This document shows, one piece after another, positions 55,210 to 64,000 of a stretch of 64,000 bases of DNA (position 1 is its first letter; each line of letters opens with the position of its first letter). Under the pieces are notes generated by a model. That model had not been told where the DNA came from, searched no databases, and saw nothing but the letters and a program-made list of their open reading frames with translations. The DNA is taken from contig NZ_CP037934.1 in assembly GCF_004353225.1 (NCBI RefSeq), positions 1,922,001 through 1,986,000 on the forward strand, given 5' to 3'. This DNA is from Marinobacter sp. JH2 (GTDB lineage Bacteria; Pseudomonadota; Gammaproteobacteria; Pseudomonadales; Oleiphilaceae). Made by a program: the position numbers and the translations under genes.

Positions 55210-55852
55210 ACTCTCTTCATCTGCAACTAACACCGTGTTCGTCGTAGACGATGATGCAGGCATGCTGGAATCGACCCAGTGGCTACTCGAGTCGGTAGGG
55301 CTCGAGGTGAAGGCATACAGCGATGGCCGGCAATTTCTGGACGAAGTAAATGAGCACCGCCCCGACTGCGTGGTTTTGGACATCCGCATGCCCGGGCTAG
55401 GTGGATTGAATGTTCAGGAAGAGCTGCAAAAACGAGATATCGATGTGCCGATCATCTTTGTTTCCGGTCACGCCGACGTGCCCATCGTTGTCCGGGCCTT
55501 CAAATCCGGCGCGTTCGATTTTATCGAGAAACCGTTCAACGAACAGTTGTTACTGGATAGCATCCAACAAACGATGCAAACCCCGAGGGCACCCAAAAAC
55601 CCCGTGGCAATCAGCCAAGATGCAGAGAATCTGATCAGCACCCTAACCCGCCGCGAACGCGATGTTTTCCTCCCTCTAGCGCAGGGCTACACCAGTCGGG
55701 AAATTGCCGAACAGCTTGGCGTCAGTGTGAAAACCATTGACCTGTATCGCGCCCGAGTGATGAAGCGCCTTGGCGCCCACAGGCTGCCAGATGTCACCGG
55801 TATCGCAATTGCGGCCGGCTTGTTGAATCCGGAGGATTTGCGGGCTAGCTAG
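55202..55852 (+). CDS. LuxR/FixJ-type response regulator
   Basis: A 216-residue regulator with a receiver domain (VFVVDDDAGML; phosphorylated Asp in CVVLDIRMPG; conserved Lys in FIEKPF) and a C-terminal LuxR helix-turn-helix (TRRERDVFLPLAQGYTSREIAEQLGVS-type sequence). Partner of the overlapping kinase. Similar pairs control acyl-CoA or acetyl-CoA synthetase genes in Pseudomonas; here the divergent gene is such a synthetase, so regulation of it is a context inference. Confidence 0.92.
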   Translation: MPELSSSATNTVFVVDDDAGMLESTQWLLESVGLEVKAYSDGRQFLDEVNEHRPDCVVLDIRMPGLGGLNVQEELQKRDIDVPIIFVSGHADVPIVVRAFKSGAFDFIEKPFNEQLLLDSIQQTMQTPRAPKNPVAISQDAENLISTLTRRERDVFLPLAQGYTSREIAEQLGVSVKTIDLYRARVMKRLGAHRLPDVTGIAIAAGLLNPEDLRAS

Positions 55853-55897
55853 CCTGTTTATGTAACAGAATCGAATTTCAATGGACTAGGACAAACC

Positions 55898-56704
55898 ATG
55901 CAAATCCCGATTTACCAGATTGATGCCTTCACCAACACACTTTTCGGTGGCAATCCGGCTGCGGTCATGCCACTTGAGCGCTGGCTGCCCGATGAGGTCT
56001 TGCAGGCTATTGCGGCAGAAAACAACCTGTCCGAAACGGCCTTTTTTGTACCCACCCACGAACGGGAAGACGCCGACTTCCACATTCGGTGGTTCACGCC
56101 TACCGCTGAAGTGCCTTTGTGCGGGCATGCAACTCAGGCGGCAGCCTGGGTGGTATTCAATAAATATGAATGGCCCCACGTCAAAGTCCGTTTCCAATCG
56201 AAGTCAGGACTGCTGTCTGTTTTGAGGAGGCCGGACGATTCTCTGGAGTTAGACTTCCCCAACCTGGCATACGAGCCCTGCTCCACCCCGGAATTGATTA
56301 AAGCGGCAATGCCAGAAGCGCCCGACAACGCGTTCTTTGTTCCTAACGACACGAATTACATGGTTGTGCTGGACTCTGAGAATGCAGTTGGCGCCGCGGC
56401 TCCTGATTTTCAGTCGCTTAGCCTGCTAGGCAATCAAGGACTGATCATAACGGCTAAAGGTGACCAGTGTGATTTCGTCAGCCGCTATTTTGCTCCGGGT
56501 GTCGGCATCGACGAAGATCCGGTAACAGGCTCCATTCACAGCGTGCTAACCCCCTATTGGGCCCAGCAAACGGGCAACAGCTCTTTAACCGCCCGACAAT
56601 TGTCAAAACGAGGAGGCGATTTGCACTGCGAACTTCGCGGCGACCGTGTGGCAATCTCCGGTCACGCTGTCTTCTTTATGGAAGGCTCCGTACAGCTGCC
56701 CTGA
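55898..56704 (+). CDS. PhzF family isomerase-like protein
   Basis: A 268-residue PhzF/epimerase-fold protein starting MQIPIYQIDAFTNTLFGGNPAAVM, the family hallmark. LSETAFFVP contains the conserved Glu used as acid/base, and GHATQAAAWVVF plus GIDEDPVTGSIHS are the other signature motifs. No phenazine genes are nearby, so this is a stand-alone member of unknown substrate. A clear start at 55898. Confidence 0.9.
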   Translation: MQIPIYQIDAFTNTLFGGNPAAVMPLERWLPDEVLQAIAAENNLSETAFFVPTHEREDADFHIRWFTPTAEVPLCGHATQAAAWVVFNKYEWPHVKVRFQSKSGLLSVLRRPDDSLELDFPNLAYEPCSTPELIKAAMPEAPDNAFFVPNDTNYMVVLDSENAVGAAAPDFQSLSLLGNQGLIITAKGDQCDFVSRYFAPGVGIDEDPVTGSIHSVLTPYWAQQTGNSSLTARQLSKRGGDLHCELRGDRVAISGHAVFFMEGSVQLP

Positions 56705-56714
56705 GACTGATATA

Positions 56715-56746
56715 CTGCCCGCCGGTTTTTCATCAGTGGCGGGCAG
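56715..56746 (+). promoter_or_regulatory. Hairpin in the leader of the YhiN-like gene
   Basis: CTGCCCGCC (56715-56723) and GGCGGGCAG (56738-56746) form a perfect 9-bp stem with a 14-nt loop. TATACT at 56711-56716 could be a -10 box. The second arm covers part of GGGCAGG, the only ribosome site before the ATG at 56750. Confidence 0.4.
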
Positions 56747-56749
56747 GCA

Positions 56750-57940
56750 ATGGCAGTATCTTCTTCACACTACGACGTTATCATCATCGGCGCAGGCGCG
56801 GCCGGGTTGATGTGTGCGGCGACCGCGGGCTATCGCGGCCGGAAGGTGCTGGTGGTGGACCATGCCAACAAGCCCGGCAAGAAAATTCTGATGTCCGGCG
56901 GCGGGCGCTGTAATTTCACCAATCTGAATAGCACTCCGGCAAACTTTCTTTCCGACAACCCGCATTACTGTATCTCTGCACTGAAGCGCTTCACCCCGCA
57001 GGATTTTCTCGAACTGGTGGACCGCCATGGGGTGGAGTATGAAGAAAAAGCGCCGGGACAACTGTTCTGCAAAACCAGCGCAAAAGACATTCTTAGTGTT
57101 CTGCTGACCGAATGCGATTGGGCTGGGGCAGAAATTCGCATGGGGACGTCTGTCACTCTGGTTAAGGCTTCTAACACCGGCTACCACCTGAAAACCAGTT
57201 CGGGTAATCTGAGTTGCGAGTCACTAGTGGTCGCCTGCGGCGGCCTCTCTATTCCCACTATGGGCGCGACCGGATTGGGTTACGAGTTAGCCAAACAGTT
57301 TGGTCTGAATGTTCTGCCTACTCGCGCTGGCTTAGTCCCCTTCACCTTACACTCAGAATTAAAACAACAACTTTCACCCTTGTCTGGGGTCAGTTGTCCG
57401 GTGGAAGCCCATTGTCACAACCATCATTTCAAGGAGCCGATGCTCGTCACCCACCGTGGCCTCAGCGGCCCCTCGATGCTGCAGGTATCCAGTTATTGGC
57501 AGCCTGGCGATGAAGTACGTATCAACCTGCTACCCGGACAGCAAATCCAGGAGGACTTGTTTGCGTTACGCAAGAACAAACCGCAATCCACCATCGCCCA
57601 GTACCTGAACCAACATTTGCCCAAGCGCTTTGCCCAGGCATTCAATGAGCTTCAGGGATGGAGTCGACCACTGCAGGAATACCGTGGCACTGAGCTCGAA
57701 CAAACTGCTGACACCCTGGGAAACTGGACAGTAAAACCTGCCGGCACAGAAGGCTACCGAACAGCCGAAGTTACTTTGGGCGGCGTGGACACTCGCCAGT
57801 TATCGTCAAAGACCATGGCAGTATTAGACCAGCCTAATCTGTACTTTATCGGAGAGGTAGTAGACGTAACCGGACACCTCGGTGGGCATAATTTTCAATG
57901 GGCATGGGCTTCAGGCGTAGCGGCGGGGAATTCGGCCTAA
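56750..57940 (+). CDS. HI0933/YhiN-family flavoprotein
   Basis: A 396-residue FAD-dependent oxidoreductase. FAD fold at DVIIIGAGAAGLMCAATAG, then KILMSGGGRCNFTNL, VACGGLSIPTMGATG, and the C-terminal GEVVDVTGHLGGHNFQWAWASG, all hallmarks of the family annotated as aminoacetone oxidase or YhiN. Substrate in Gammaproteobacteria is not established. Complete in length. Confidence 0.9.
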   Translation: MAVSSSHYDVIIIGAGAAGLMCAATAGYRGRKVLVVDHANKPGKKILMSGGGRCNFTNLNSTPANFLSDNPHYCISALKRFTPQDFLELVDRHGVEYEEKAPGQLFCKTSAKDILSVLLTECDWAGAEIRMGTSVTLVKASNTGYHLKTSSGNLSCESLVVACGGLSIPTMGATGLGYELAKQFGLNVLPTRAGLVPFTLHSELKQQLSPLSGVSCPVEAHCHNHHFKEPMLVTHRGLSGPSMLQVSSYWQPGDEVRINLLPGQQIQEDLFALRKNKPQSTIAQYLNQHLPKRFAQAFNELQGWSRPLQEYRGTELEQTADTLGNWTVKPAGTEGYRTAEVTLGGVDTRQLSSKTMAVLDQPNLYFIGEVVDVTGHLGGHNFQWAWASGVAAGNSA

Positions 57941-58222
57941 ATCATCATCAAAATTGGCGCACACCACAGAAGCACATAACGCTATCAAGGCTCGCCTTTA
58001 ACCCCTTGGCATCATCTCACGCCTCATGACATCGCTTTAATTCACTGGATTGTTCACCAACAATATCCCGCGCTACAATAGCCGCGTCCTGTGGATTGGC
58101 TCAGACGTATGTCCTTGTCATGCATAACGTCACTGGTGTTCAGCGTCCGTTATCATGCAGCAGTCTGTGATTGAGCCGGTTGTTGATATCCGTTCCTCTT
58201 AACACGTGTTGCCATTTCTCAG
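57941..58222 (+). promoter_or_regulatory. Upstream region of the LTA-synthase-like gene with candidate promoter
   Basis: 282 bp without a gene. TTGTTC (58050-58055) and TACAAT (58074-58079) with 18-bp spacing form a plausible sigma-70 promoter, about 150 bp before the start codon. No strong terminator for the YhiN-like gene was found. Confidence 0.45.
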
Positions 58223-60238
58223 ATGAAATACCAGTCTCGCTTCCGTCAACTCTCACTGTTTTTACTCAAGTGCTTTCTCTTTTCCTTCAGCATACTGTTG
58301 GTTTCGCGCTACCTGTTTTTTATGCACATACAGGATGTGTTGCCAGAAACGGGAATTGAGGATGACATCTGGAAGGCTTTCTTGGTCGGCGGACGTTTTG
58401 ATGCCAAGGTAACGGCGATTGCGTATTCTCCCCTTTTGCTGAGTGGCCTTGTCGCCGCTGTGTTTCATGGCGCTTACCGGCGCTGGTTAACGTTTGCGAT
58501 TGGCTATCATGCGGTTGTAGCAACCCTTTATGTGATCGGTTGCATCTGTAATTTTTATTACTACACGACTTATGGCAGCTATATTGACCTGTTTGTGTTC
58601 GGGCTGTGGGAAGACGATTCCACCGCCGTGCTTATCAATATCTGGGAAGACTACCCCGTCATACGCGGTTCTCTAGTGGCGCTCGGAATCGGTGCGCTGG
58701 CATACCAGACCTCCCGGTGGTTCCTCCGCAGTCGGTTGGGTCGCATTAACCCGCAAGCATACTGGCACTGGGGCGTTACCTCACTGGCGGTAGTTGCAAT
58801 TTTTTTATCCACCTTTGTCACAGCGCGAGGAACACTAGATAGCCATCCCCTTAAGCGCTATCACGCCAGCGTTTCCCAGTACAAACCGCTCAACACGGTC
58901 ACCCCTAACGTATTCATGGCATTGGAATGGGCGTCCTCTGATTACAATGAGCAGCGGCACTTTGAGCCGGTTTCCGAGGCCAAACTGAGCGCCCAGATGG
59001 AAAAAGTACTGGGCCAGCCAACCCCCGTATACCAAACGCCGGAAAACAAATACCTCCAACAGAACCCGCCCCATGTCGTTGTGGCGATGATGGAGGGGAT
59101 GGGCATGAATATTTTGGTGGAAGACAATCCCCCCGATAACGACCTTCTGGGACGACTTCGTCCCCATTTTGCAAACGGTTTTCTTTTCAGGCGCTTTTTA
59201 GCGGGCACATCGGGGACCATCGATAGTATTGTAATGACACTGTTTCATAGCCCCGTGGCGACCATCAGTCATTCCTCGGCACAAACCGTCGCATTGCCAA
59301 GTTCTTCGGTTCTACCTTACAAGCAGGCAGGATATGAAGTAGCGTTTCTGTACGGAGGAAATGGCATGTGGCGCAACCTGGCCGGCTATCTACCGACTCA
59401 AGGATTTGATCGCATCTATGATGAAAACGACATAATCAAAGCGATTCCAGAGGCGGAAGAATATTCAGGTACTTGGGGCGTGCCCGATGGTTTTCTGTTC
59501 CAGTTGGCCAACAAGATATTGGAAGAAGCGGATAAACCCACTCTGCTCTTTATTATGACCACCACCAATCACTCACCGTACGAGGTACCGGAAATTTATG
59601 AGCCCGGGCCGACGGAAATCAGCGACCGGTTTGCCGCGATGGCCGAATATGAGGGCGAAGAGGCCAGAGTGCTTCTTAAAACTTTTCAGTACGCCTCTGA
59701 TGCGCTGGGCCAGTTTATGACGGGCATCAAGCAGTCGTCGACGCTTCGCGACAACACCATTGTTGCGGTAACCGGCGACCATCGGGTGCGGAACCTGAGT
59801 ACACATGAGCCCACGGAATACAGTCTTACCTATGCGGTACCATTCCTGTTACACGTGCCGAACTTGATTCTTGAAAACGCACCTCACACGTATGATCCAA
59901 TGCGCATCGGGTCGCACCGGGATATTTTCCCCACGCTGTATCATTTCAGCTTGTCGAACCAAGACTATATTACCCTCGGTGGCGAGAACCTTTTAAGCTC
60001 CGACGGAGTCAGCAACGTGGGGTTCAATCTCAAGCGCAGCATCAATGAGCATGGCGCGTTCAGTAACGACAAGTCCGGTCTGTTTTATCCCTGGCAGAAA
60101 GAGAATCCTCTATTCAACCAGCCGCAGCCGGAAGAGAAGCGGCCATTTGATGCTGGCTGGGCTGAGGAATATCATCGGTTGATGGACTATTATCTTCGCT
60201 CCCAAATTCTTCCTCCGAAGAGCTCGGATTCGCCATAG
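58223..60238 (+). CDS. LTA-synthase-like sulfatase-family membrane enzyme
   Basis: A 671-residue protein with about five N-terminal membrane helices (LLLSGLVAAVFHG, TFAIGYHAVVATLYVIGCI, VTSLAVVAIFLSTFV) and a C-terminal periplasmic alkaline-phosphatase/sulfatase fold. Metal-binding and nucleophile motifs: MEGMGMNIL near the acidic site, FLAGTSGTIDSI with the nucleophilic Thr, TTTNHSPYEVP, and VAVTGDHRVRNL with the Asp-His pair. Gram-negative members transfer phosphoglycerol or phosphoethanolamine to periplasmic glucans or lipids; the exact donor and acceptor are not readable. Confidence 0.85.
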   Translation: MKYQSRFRQLSLFLLKCFLFSFSILLVSRYLFFMHIQDVLPETGIEDDIWKAFLVGGRFDAKVTAIAYSPLLLSGLVAAVFHGAYRRWLTFAIGYHAVVATLYVIGCICNFYYYTTYGSYIDLFVFGLWEDDSTAVLINIWEDYPVIRGSLVALGIGALAYQTSRWFLRSRLGRINPQAYWHWGVTSLAVVAIFLSTFVTARGTLDSHPLKRYHASVSQYKPLNTVTPNVFMALEWASSDYNEQRHFEPVSEAKLSAQMEKVLGQPTPVYQTPENKYLQQNPPHVVVAMMEGMGMNILVEDNPPDNDLLGRLRPHFANGFLFRRFLAGTSGTIDSIVMTLFHSPVATISHSSAQTVALPSSSVLPYKQAGYEVAFLYGGNGMWRNLAGYLPTQGFDRIYDENDIIKAIPEAEEYSGTWGVPDGFLFQLANKILEEADKPTLLFIMTTTNHSPYEVPEIYEPGPTEISDRFAAMAEYEGEEARVLLKTFQYASDALGQFMTGIKQSSTLRDNTIVAVTGDHRVRNLSTHEPTEYSLTYAVPFLLHVPNLILENAPHTYDPMRIGSHRDIFPTLYHFSLSNQDYITLGGENLLSSDGVSNVGFNLKRSINEHGAFSNDKSGLFYPWQKENPLFNQPQPEEKRPFDAGWAEEYHRLMDYYLRSQILPPKSSDSP

Positions 60239-60270
60239 CACCCCACGCAAGCTGCACCGAGCCATACAGA

Positions 60271-61830
60271 CTACAGATACTTTTCCAGTGGCAGCCAGGA
60301 CAAGAAACGGGATTTCGCTCGACGCCAGAAACCTACGTCTGGCTCGTGATCAACTTGTTGGTCTGACGATCGCCATAGCAAATCGCCACCTTTATCTAAG
60401 GTTACCTGCCAGCTGTTTTCTGGTGTCATGGAATGACGGATATCAGCAGCAACGGTTTTGGCCATTTCCGGGCTTTGTATGATCAGTACCGTTTCACCGT
60501 TCAGGTAGATAGACCGAAGATTCACGTTGAGGGAGCCAACGAACAAGGTGCTTTGGTCAAATACAACCGCTTTGGAATGCAGGCTGACCGCGCCGTTATC
60601 ACAAGCCGCTTCATTACTGACCCACGCTTTACAGCCTTTTGCATCAGGCCGGAGTTCGTAGAGTTCGATGCCGCTTTCAAGCATTTCTTCACGCCACCGG
60701 GCGTAGGCCGAATGATTAGTCACTAAATCGTTCGATGCCAGCGAGTTAGTAATCGCAAGTATCGAAAGTCCCGGTTTCACCACGTCGCGCAAATCTTCGA
60801 GCTGCTCGTCAGCCAATACGAAATAAGCTGACTCCACCAGAATTTCTGTCTCGGCCTGAGCAACCAAATCATACAAAGCCTTCGCTGTGAGCTTGGGCGT
60901 ATCGGTGGGGGCGTTGGGGTCTTTAGGCGGCTCGTCATACACCAGCTTGGCCGGCGCTTGGGTCAAATCTGCAAACCGCCCCTCCAGAAAGGTCTCCGCT
61001 GCGTCAAACCCTTGAGGCGGGATCGATTTAAATGCTTGGGCCTGCGCAGTTTCGTTGATAAAACGTGACCGGGCACTGGCGGCCAGTTCTGGAGGCTGTG
61101 GCTGATAAATCTGTTCAAGCGGGTAGGACCACTGACTATTCCAGTAGGCTGAAAAGTTATCGGTCATATCACCAACGATAGGACCCAAAGCCATCACATC
61201 TCGGTCCCGAAAATTCAGCGCCGGATGTTCGTCAAAATACTCGTCACCGATATTTCGCCCCCCGGCAATACCGGCATAGCCATCCGCCACAAAGGTTTTG
61301 TTATGCATGCGCCGGTTGATCCGGTCGAAATCGAGAATCAATGATAAGAACCGACCAACACCGCTGCGCGAACGAGCCGGATTGAAGATGCGAACCTGAA
61401 TATTGGGATGACCGTTCAATACAGCAAATAAAGATTCCTTACCCGCCACATTGATGTCGTCCAAAAGCAGCCGGACATTAACGCCACGCTCTGCCGCTGC
61501 TACCAAACGGCCCGCGAGATACCTTCCAGAATTGTCGTCATTCCAGATGTAGTATTGGGCATCAATAGACTGACGGGCAGACTCGATAAGTGCTGCACGT
61601 ACGATGAACGCATCACTGCCCGTATTGAGGAGCAGAAAACCCGTATCCGGCTGGTTCGCGGACAAGTGTTTTTCCGCCTGCTTAGTGAAGAAAGTATCGG
61701 GTACTGGGCCTTTCTCCCGAACCAGGTCATGTTCGATCGGTTTGAGCGCCGAAGAACACCCGGTCAATAACCCCAGCAGAAGCCACAAACTCAGTGACCT
61801 AGTATGTGAAGTCTGCAGCTCGCTGGGCAT
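60271..61830 (-). CDS. Phospholipase D-family lipoprotein (cardiolipin synthase-like, ClsC type)
   Basis: A 519-residue periplasm-facing lipoprotein with lipobox LLTGCSS after the N-terminal hydrophobic segment. Two HKD motifs are visible: HNKTFVADGYAGIAGGRN and HSKAVVFDQSTLFVGSLN. ClsC-like enzymes join phosphatidylethanolamine and phosphatidylglycerol to make cardiolipin, or act as phospholipases; the sequence cannot separate these. It lies 15 bp after the universal stress protein gene and converges with the LTA-synthase-like gene. Confidence 0.87.
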   Translation of the reverse strand: MPSELQTSHTRSLSLWLLLGLLTGCSSALKPIEHDLVREKGPVPDTFFTKQAEKHLSANQPDTGFLLLNTGSDAFIVRAALIESARQSIDAQYYIWNDDNSGRYLAGRLVAAAERGVNVRLLLDDINVAGKESLFAVLNGHPNIQVRIFNPARSRSGVGRFLSLILDFDRINRRMHNKTFVADGYAGIAGGRNIGDEYFDEHPALNFRDRDVMALGPIVGDMTDNFSAYWNSQWSYPLEQIYQPQPPELAASARSRFINETAQAQAFKSIPPQGFDAAETFLEGRFADLTQAPAKLVYDEPPKDPNAPTDTPKLTAKALYDLVAQAETEILVESAYFVLADEQLEDLRDVVKPGLSILAITNSLASNDLVTNHSAYARWREEMLESGIELYELRPDAKGCKAWVSNEAACDNGAVSLHSKAVVFDQSTLFVGSLNVNLRSIYLNGETVLIIQSPEMAKTVAADIRHSMTPENSWQVTLDKGGDLLWRSSDQQVDHEPDVGFWRRAKSRFLSWLPLEKYL

Positions 61831-61845
61831 GGCGGATTTTCCCGA

Positions 61846-62697
61846 TTAGCGAAGAATAACCAAAGGCTTGGTTGCGGATTTCAGCATAGTGGTTGTCGTG
61901 CTGCCCACCAAGAACTGTCGAATACGAGAGTGGCCGTAAGCGCCCATAACCAGCATATCAATGCCCTGCTCTTCCTGATATGCATGCAATGTAGGTTCTA
62001 CATCGCCCTGACGAATCGCCAGAGTAATCTCTACATCCAAACCAGACAGCATGGTTTCCGCTTTATTGAGCTGCGCCCAGTTTTCAGCGGTATCGGCACC
62101 CACCATCACCAAATGCAGCGGAATGCCACGTAAAACCGGGCTGACCGCCAACATTTCCACACCCTTGAACGCGGTTGCACTGCCGTCAAACGCCAGCATG
62201 GCCGTTTTCGGCTCGGCGTATTCATCGGGTACCAGCAAGATCGAGCGTTCAACGCTGCGAATCACGGTTTCCAGCTGGCTGCCGATGTGCAGGTTACTGT
62301 CTGAACTGCTTTCACCGTGCAAACCCATCACAAACAATCGCGTGTCGTTTTCCAAAGCAACGAGAGATTCTGAAAGGTTGCCATGCCGCTGGCGTTTGAC
62401 GACTTCGTTTGTACCAGAGGCTTTAACTCGAATTTCAGCCTCATCCAGCATGTGGTGCCCGTGCTCGAGTGCCAACTTGGAACGTTTACGATCCAGTTCA
62501 GCCAGCTCCGTCAGCAGTTGCTCACGGCTACCCAAACCAATGTTACCCGCCAAATCCGGCTCTGACGGATACCGCTCGTCATCCAGAATGTGCAACAACA
62601 TTAAGGGCGCTTCCATGTGCCGGCTTGCCCAAGCTGAATAATCGCACACAGCGTGCACAGCTCTGGAGCCGTCAATACAGGCTACTACTCTTAACAT
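61846..62697 (-). CDS. Tandem-domain universal stress protein
   Basis: A 283-residue cytoplasmic protein with two UspA domains. The first begins MLRVVACIDGSRAVHAV; the second starts MLAFDGSATAFKG and ends with LVMGAYGHSRIRQFLVGSTTTTML, the ATP-binding G-2x-G-9x-G(S/T) pattern. It is 28 bp downstream of the SulP gene. A Usp next to a SulP transporter is a recurrent pair and suggests shared control. Confidence 0.9.
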   Translation of the reverse strand: MLRVVACIDGSRAVHAVCDYSAWASRHMEAPLMLLHILDDERYPSEPDLAGNIGLGSREQLLTELAELDRKRSKLALEHGHHMLDEAEIRVKASGTNEVVKRQRHGNLSESLVALENDTRLFVMGLHGESSSDSNLHIGSQLETVIRSVERSILLVPDEYAEPKTAMLAFDGSATAFKGVEMLAVSPVLRGIPLHLVMVGADTAENWAQLNKAETMLSGLDVEITLAIRQGDVEPTLHAYQEEQGIDMLVMGAYGHSRIRQFLVGSTTTTMLKSATKPLVILR

Positions 62698-62725
62698 GTC
62701 TGTCTCGCCTTGGTCAGAATTCTGT

Positions 62726-64000
62726 TTAGTGCCCCATAAGCTGGTCTACAGCTTCAGGCTTATCGTGTAAACCGAACCGGTCAACAATGGTCGCGCTGGC
62801 CTCGTTCAAGCCAATCACCTCGACATCAGCCCCTTCCCGGCGGAATTTGATCACGGCCTTATCCAAGGCACCCACTGCGGTAATATCCCAAAAGTGAGCG
62901 CGGCTAAGATCAATCACAACATTATCAACCGCTTCTTTGAAGTCAAAGGAAGCAGTAAACTTTTCTGACGAACTGAAGAACACTTGTCCGGTGACGGTAT
63001 AACGGCGAGTGTGGGTTGCTTCGTCCAGTTCGGAAGTCACTGCCATGTAATGGCCCACTTTGTTGGCGAAGAACAAAGAAGCCAACAGTACGCCCGCAAG
63101 TACTCCAAACGCCAAGTTGTGAGTAGCCACCACAACCACCACCGTCACTACCATGACAATATTAGTCGAAAGCGGATGTTCCTTCAGATCCCTGATGGAC
63201 GTCCAGCTGAAGGTACCGATAGACACCATAATCATAACAGCGACCAGTGCAGCCATCGGAATTTGGACCAACCACTCATCAAGAACCAACACCATCACCA
63301 GCAAAAAGAGGCCCGCTGTCAGCGTCGATAAACGGCCACGGCCGCCCGATTTAATATTGATCACAGACTGGCCAATCATTGCACAACCAGCCATTCCGCC
63401 CAGCAAACCTGAGCCAATGTTAGCGATGCCCTGCCCTCTGCATTCCCGGTTACGATCACTGGTGGTATCCGTCAGATCATCTACGATGGTTGCGGTCATC
63501 ATGGATTCCAGCAAACCCACCACAGCCAGACCGGCAGAATACGGCAGAATAATCATTAGTGTTTCGAGGTTGAACGGTACATCGGGCCACAAGAAAATCG
63601 GCAGGGTATCCGGTAGCTCACCCATATCGCCCACCGTGCGGATGTCCAGGTTAAGGAGCATGGCCACAGCCGTCATGGAGATAATGCACACCAAGGGCGA
63701 CGGAATCATCTTGCCCACCTTGGGCACATAGGGGAACAAATAAATAATACCGAGCCCAGTCGCCGTCATGGCATAAACGTGCCAGGTCACGTTGGTGAGT
63801 TCTGGCAACTGAGCCATAAAAATCAGAATCGCCAGCGCGTTCACGAAGCCCGTCACCACCGAACGCGATACAAAACGCATCAAGCTGCCCAATTTCAAAT
63901 AGCCAGCCGCTATCTGAAACACGCCGGTCAGAAGCGTCGCGGCCAACAAGTACTGCAGTCCGTGATCCTTTACCAAGGTCACCATGAGCAGCGCCATGGC
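62726..64000 (-). CDS. SulP-family anion transporter, 5' end cut by window
   Basis: The visible 424 codons cover most membrane helices and the C-terminal STAS domain (VDNVVIDLSRAHFWDITAVGALDKAV). The frame is open to base 64000 and the expected first two helices and amphipathic start are absent, so the gene continues outside the window; ATG-like codons near 63997 are internal. SulP carriers move sulfate, bicarbonate or dicarboxylates; substrate not determined. Motifs: GGMAGCAMIGQSVINIKSGGR and LLESMMTATIVDDLTD are typical of the bicarbonate/sulfate group. Confidence 0.92.
   Translation of the reverse strand, partial: AMALLMVTLVKDHGLQYLLAATLLTGVFQIAAGYLKLGSLMRFVSRSVVTGFVNALAILIFMAQLPELTNVTWHVYAMTATGLGIIYLFPYVPKVGKMIPSPLVCIISMTAVAMLLNLDIRTVGDMGELPDTLPIFLWPDVPFNLETLMIILPYSAGLAVVGLLESMMTATIVDDLTDTTSDRNRECRGQGIANIGSGLLGGMAGCAMIGQSVINIKSGGRGRLSTLTAGLFLLVMVLVLDEWLVQIPMAALVAVMIMVSIGTFSWTSIRDLKEHPLSTNIVMVVTVVVVVATHNLAFGVLAGVLLASLFFANKVGHYMAVTSELDEATHTRRYTVTGQVFFSSSEKFTASFDFKEAVDNVVIDLSRAHFWDITAVGALDKAVIKFRREGADVEVIGLNEASATIVDRFGLHDKPEAVDQLMGH

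Noticed and set aside
1..64000. CRISPR array
   Set aside because: No regularly spaced direct repeats were noticed anywhere in the window.

Overview
The window looks like a chromosomal segment of a marine, oil-degrading gammaproteobacterium, most probably Marinobacter. Two observations support this. The P450 at 33.3-34.7 kb reads almost like the CYP153A fatty-acid/alkane omega-hydroxylases of Marinobacter, and the right-hand core block (mutS, then fdxA) is a gammaproteobacterial arrangement. No tRNA, rRNA or CRISPR array was seen.

Layout. (1) About 1-11.8 kb is a defence-type island. A leftward operon encodes an SNF2-type helicase, an AAA ATPase overlapping a small TOPRIM-like DUF4276 protein, a very large adenine DNA methyltransferase, and the start of another protein cut by the window edge. 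A rightward 979-aa helicase with a possible C-terminal nuclease motif stands divergently beside it. (2) About 11.9-17.3 kb holds a mobile-element maintenance module: a Cys-rich metal-binding/Gp3-like protein, a YqaJ exonuclease, a DUF932 gene split by an intact IS1182-type element (17-bp terminal repeats, 5-bp target duplication), and a zinc-ribbon protein whose ribosome binding site lies inside a hairpin. A decayed EAL-domain fragment (17.5-17.75 kb) marks the junction to the next block. (3) About 17.9-29.4 kb is a complete OCT-plasmid-like alkane cluster: alkS-alkT leftward and alkB-G-H-J-K-L rightward, without alkF. (4) About 30.3-36.2 kb is a second terminal-alkane hydroxylase operon, ferredoxin-CYP153-GMC alcohol dehydrogenase-ferredoxin reductase, with a divergent AraC regulator. 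(5) About 36.3-43.1 kb is a TetR-controlled operon of two hotdog thioesterases, an alpha/beta hydrolase and an RND efflux pair, with a perfect 22-bp operator between the -35 and -10 of its promoter. (6) A tyrosine integrase (43.5-44.9 kb) abuts mutS, so 1-45 kb is probably one composite island inserted just upstream of mutS; the expected cinA/recA neighbours are not in the window.

(7) From 45.1 kb to the end is ordinary core-like sequence: mutS, fdxA, a conserved hypothetical, a DegV protein, a membrane permease, an acyl-CoA synthetase divergent from a FixL/FixJ-like two-component pair, a PhzF-like protein, a YhiN-like flavoprotein, an LTA-synthase-like sulfatase-fold enzyme, a phospholipase D-family lipoprotein, a tandem universal stress protein and a SulP transporter cut by the window end.

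How it works together: AlkL admits alkanes; AlkB (electrons via AlkT and AlkG) or CYP153 (electrons via its own reductase and ferredoxin) makes 1-alkanols; AlkJ and the second GMC enzyme make aldehydes; AlkH makes fatty acids; AlkK makes acyl-CoA. The thioesterase/RND operon may deal with acyl-CoA or solvent stress (inference).
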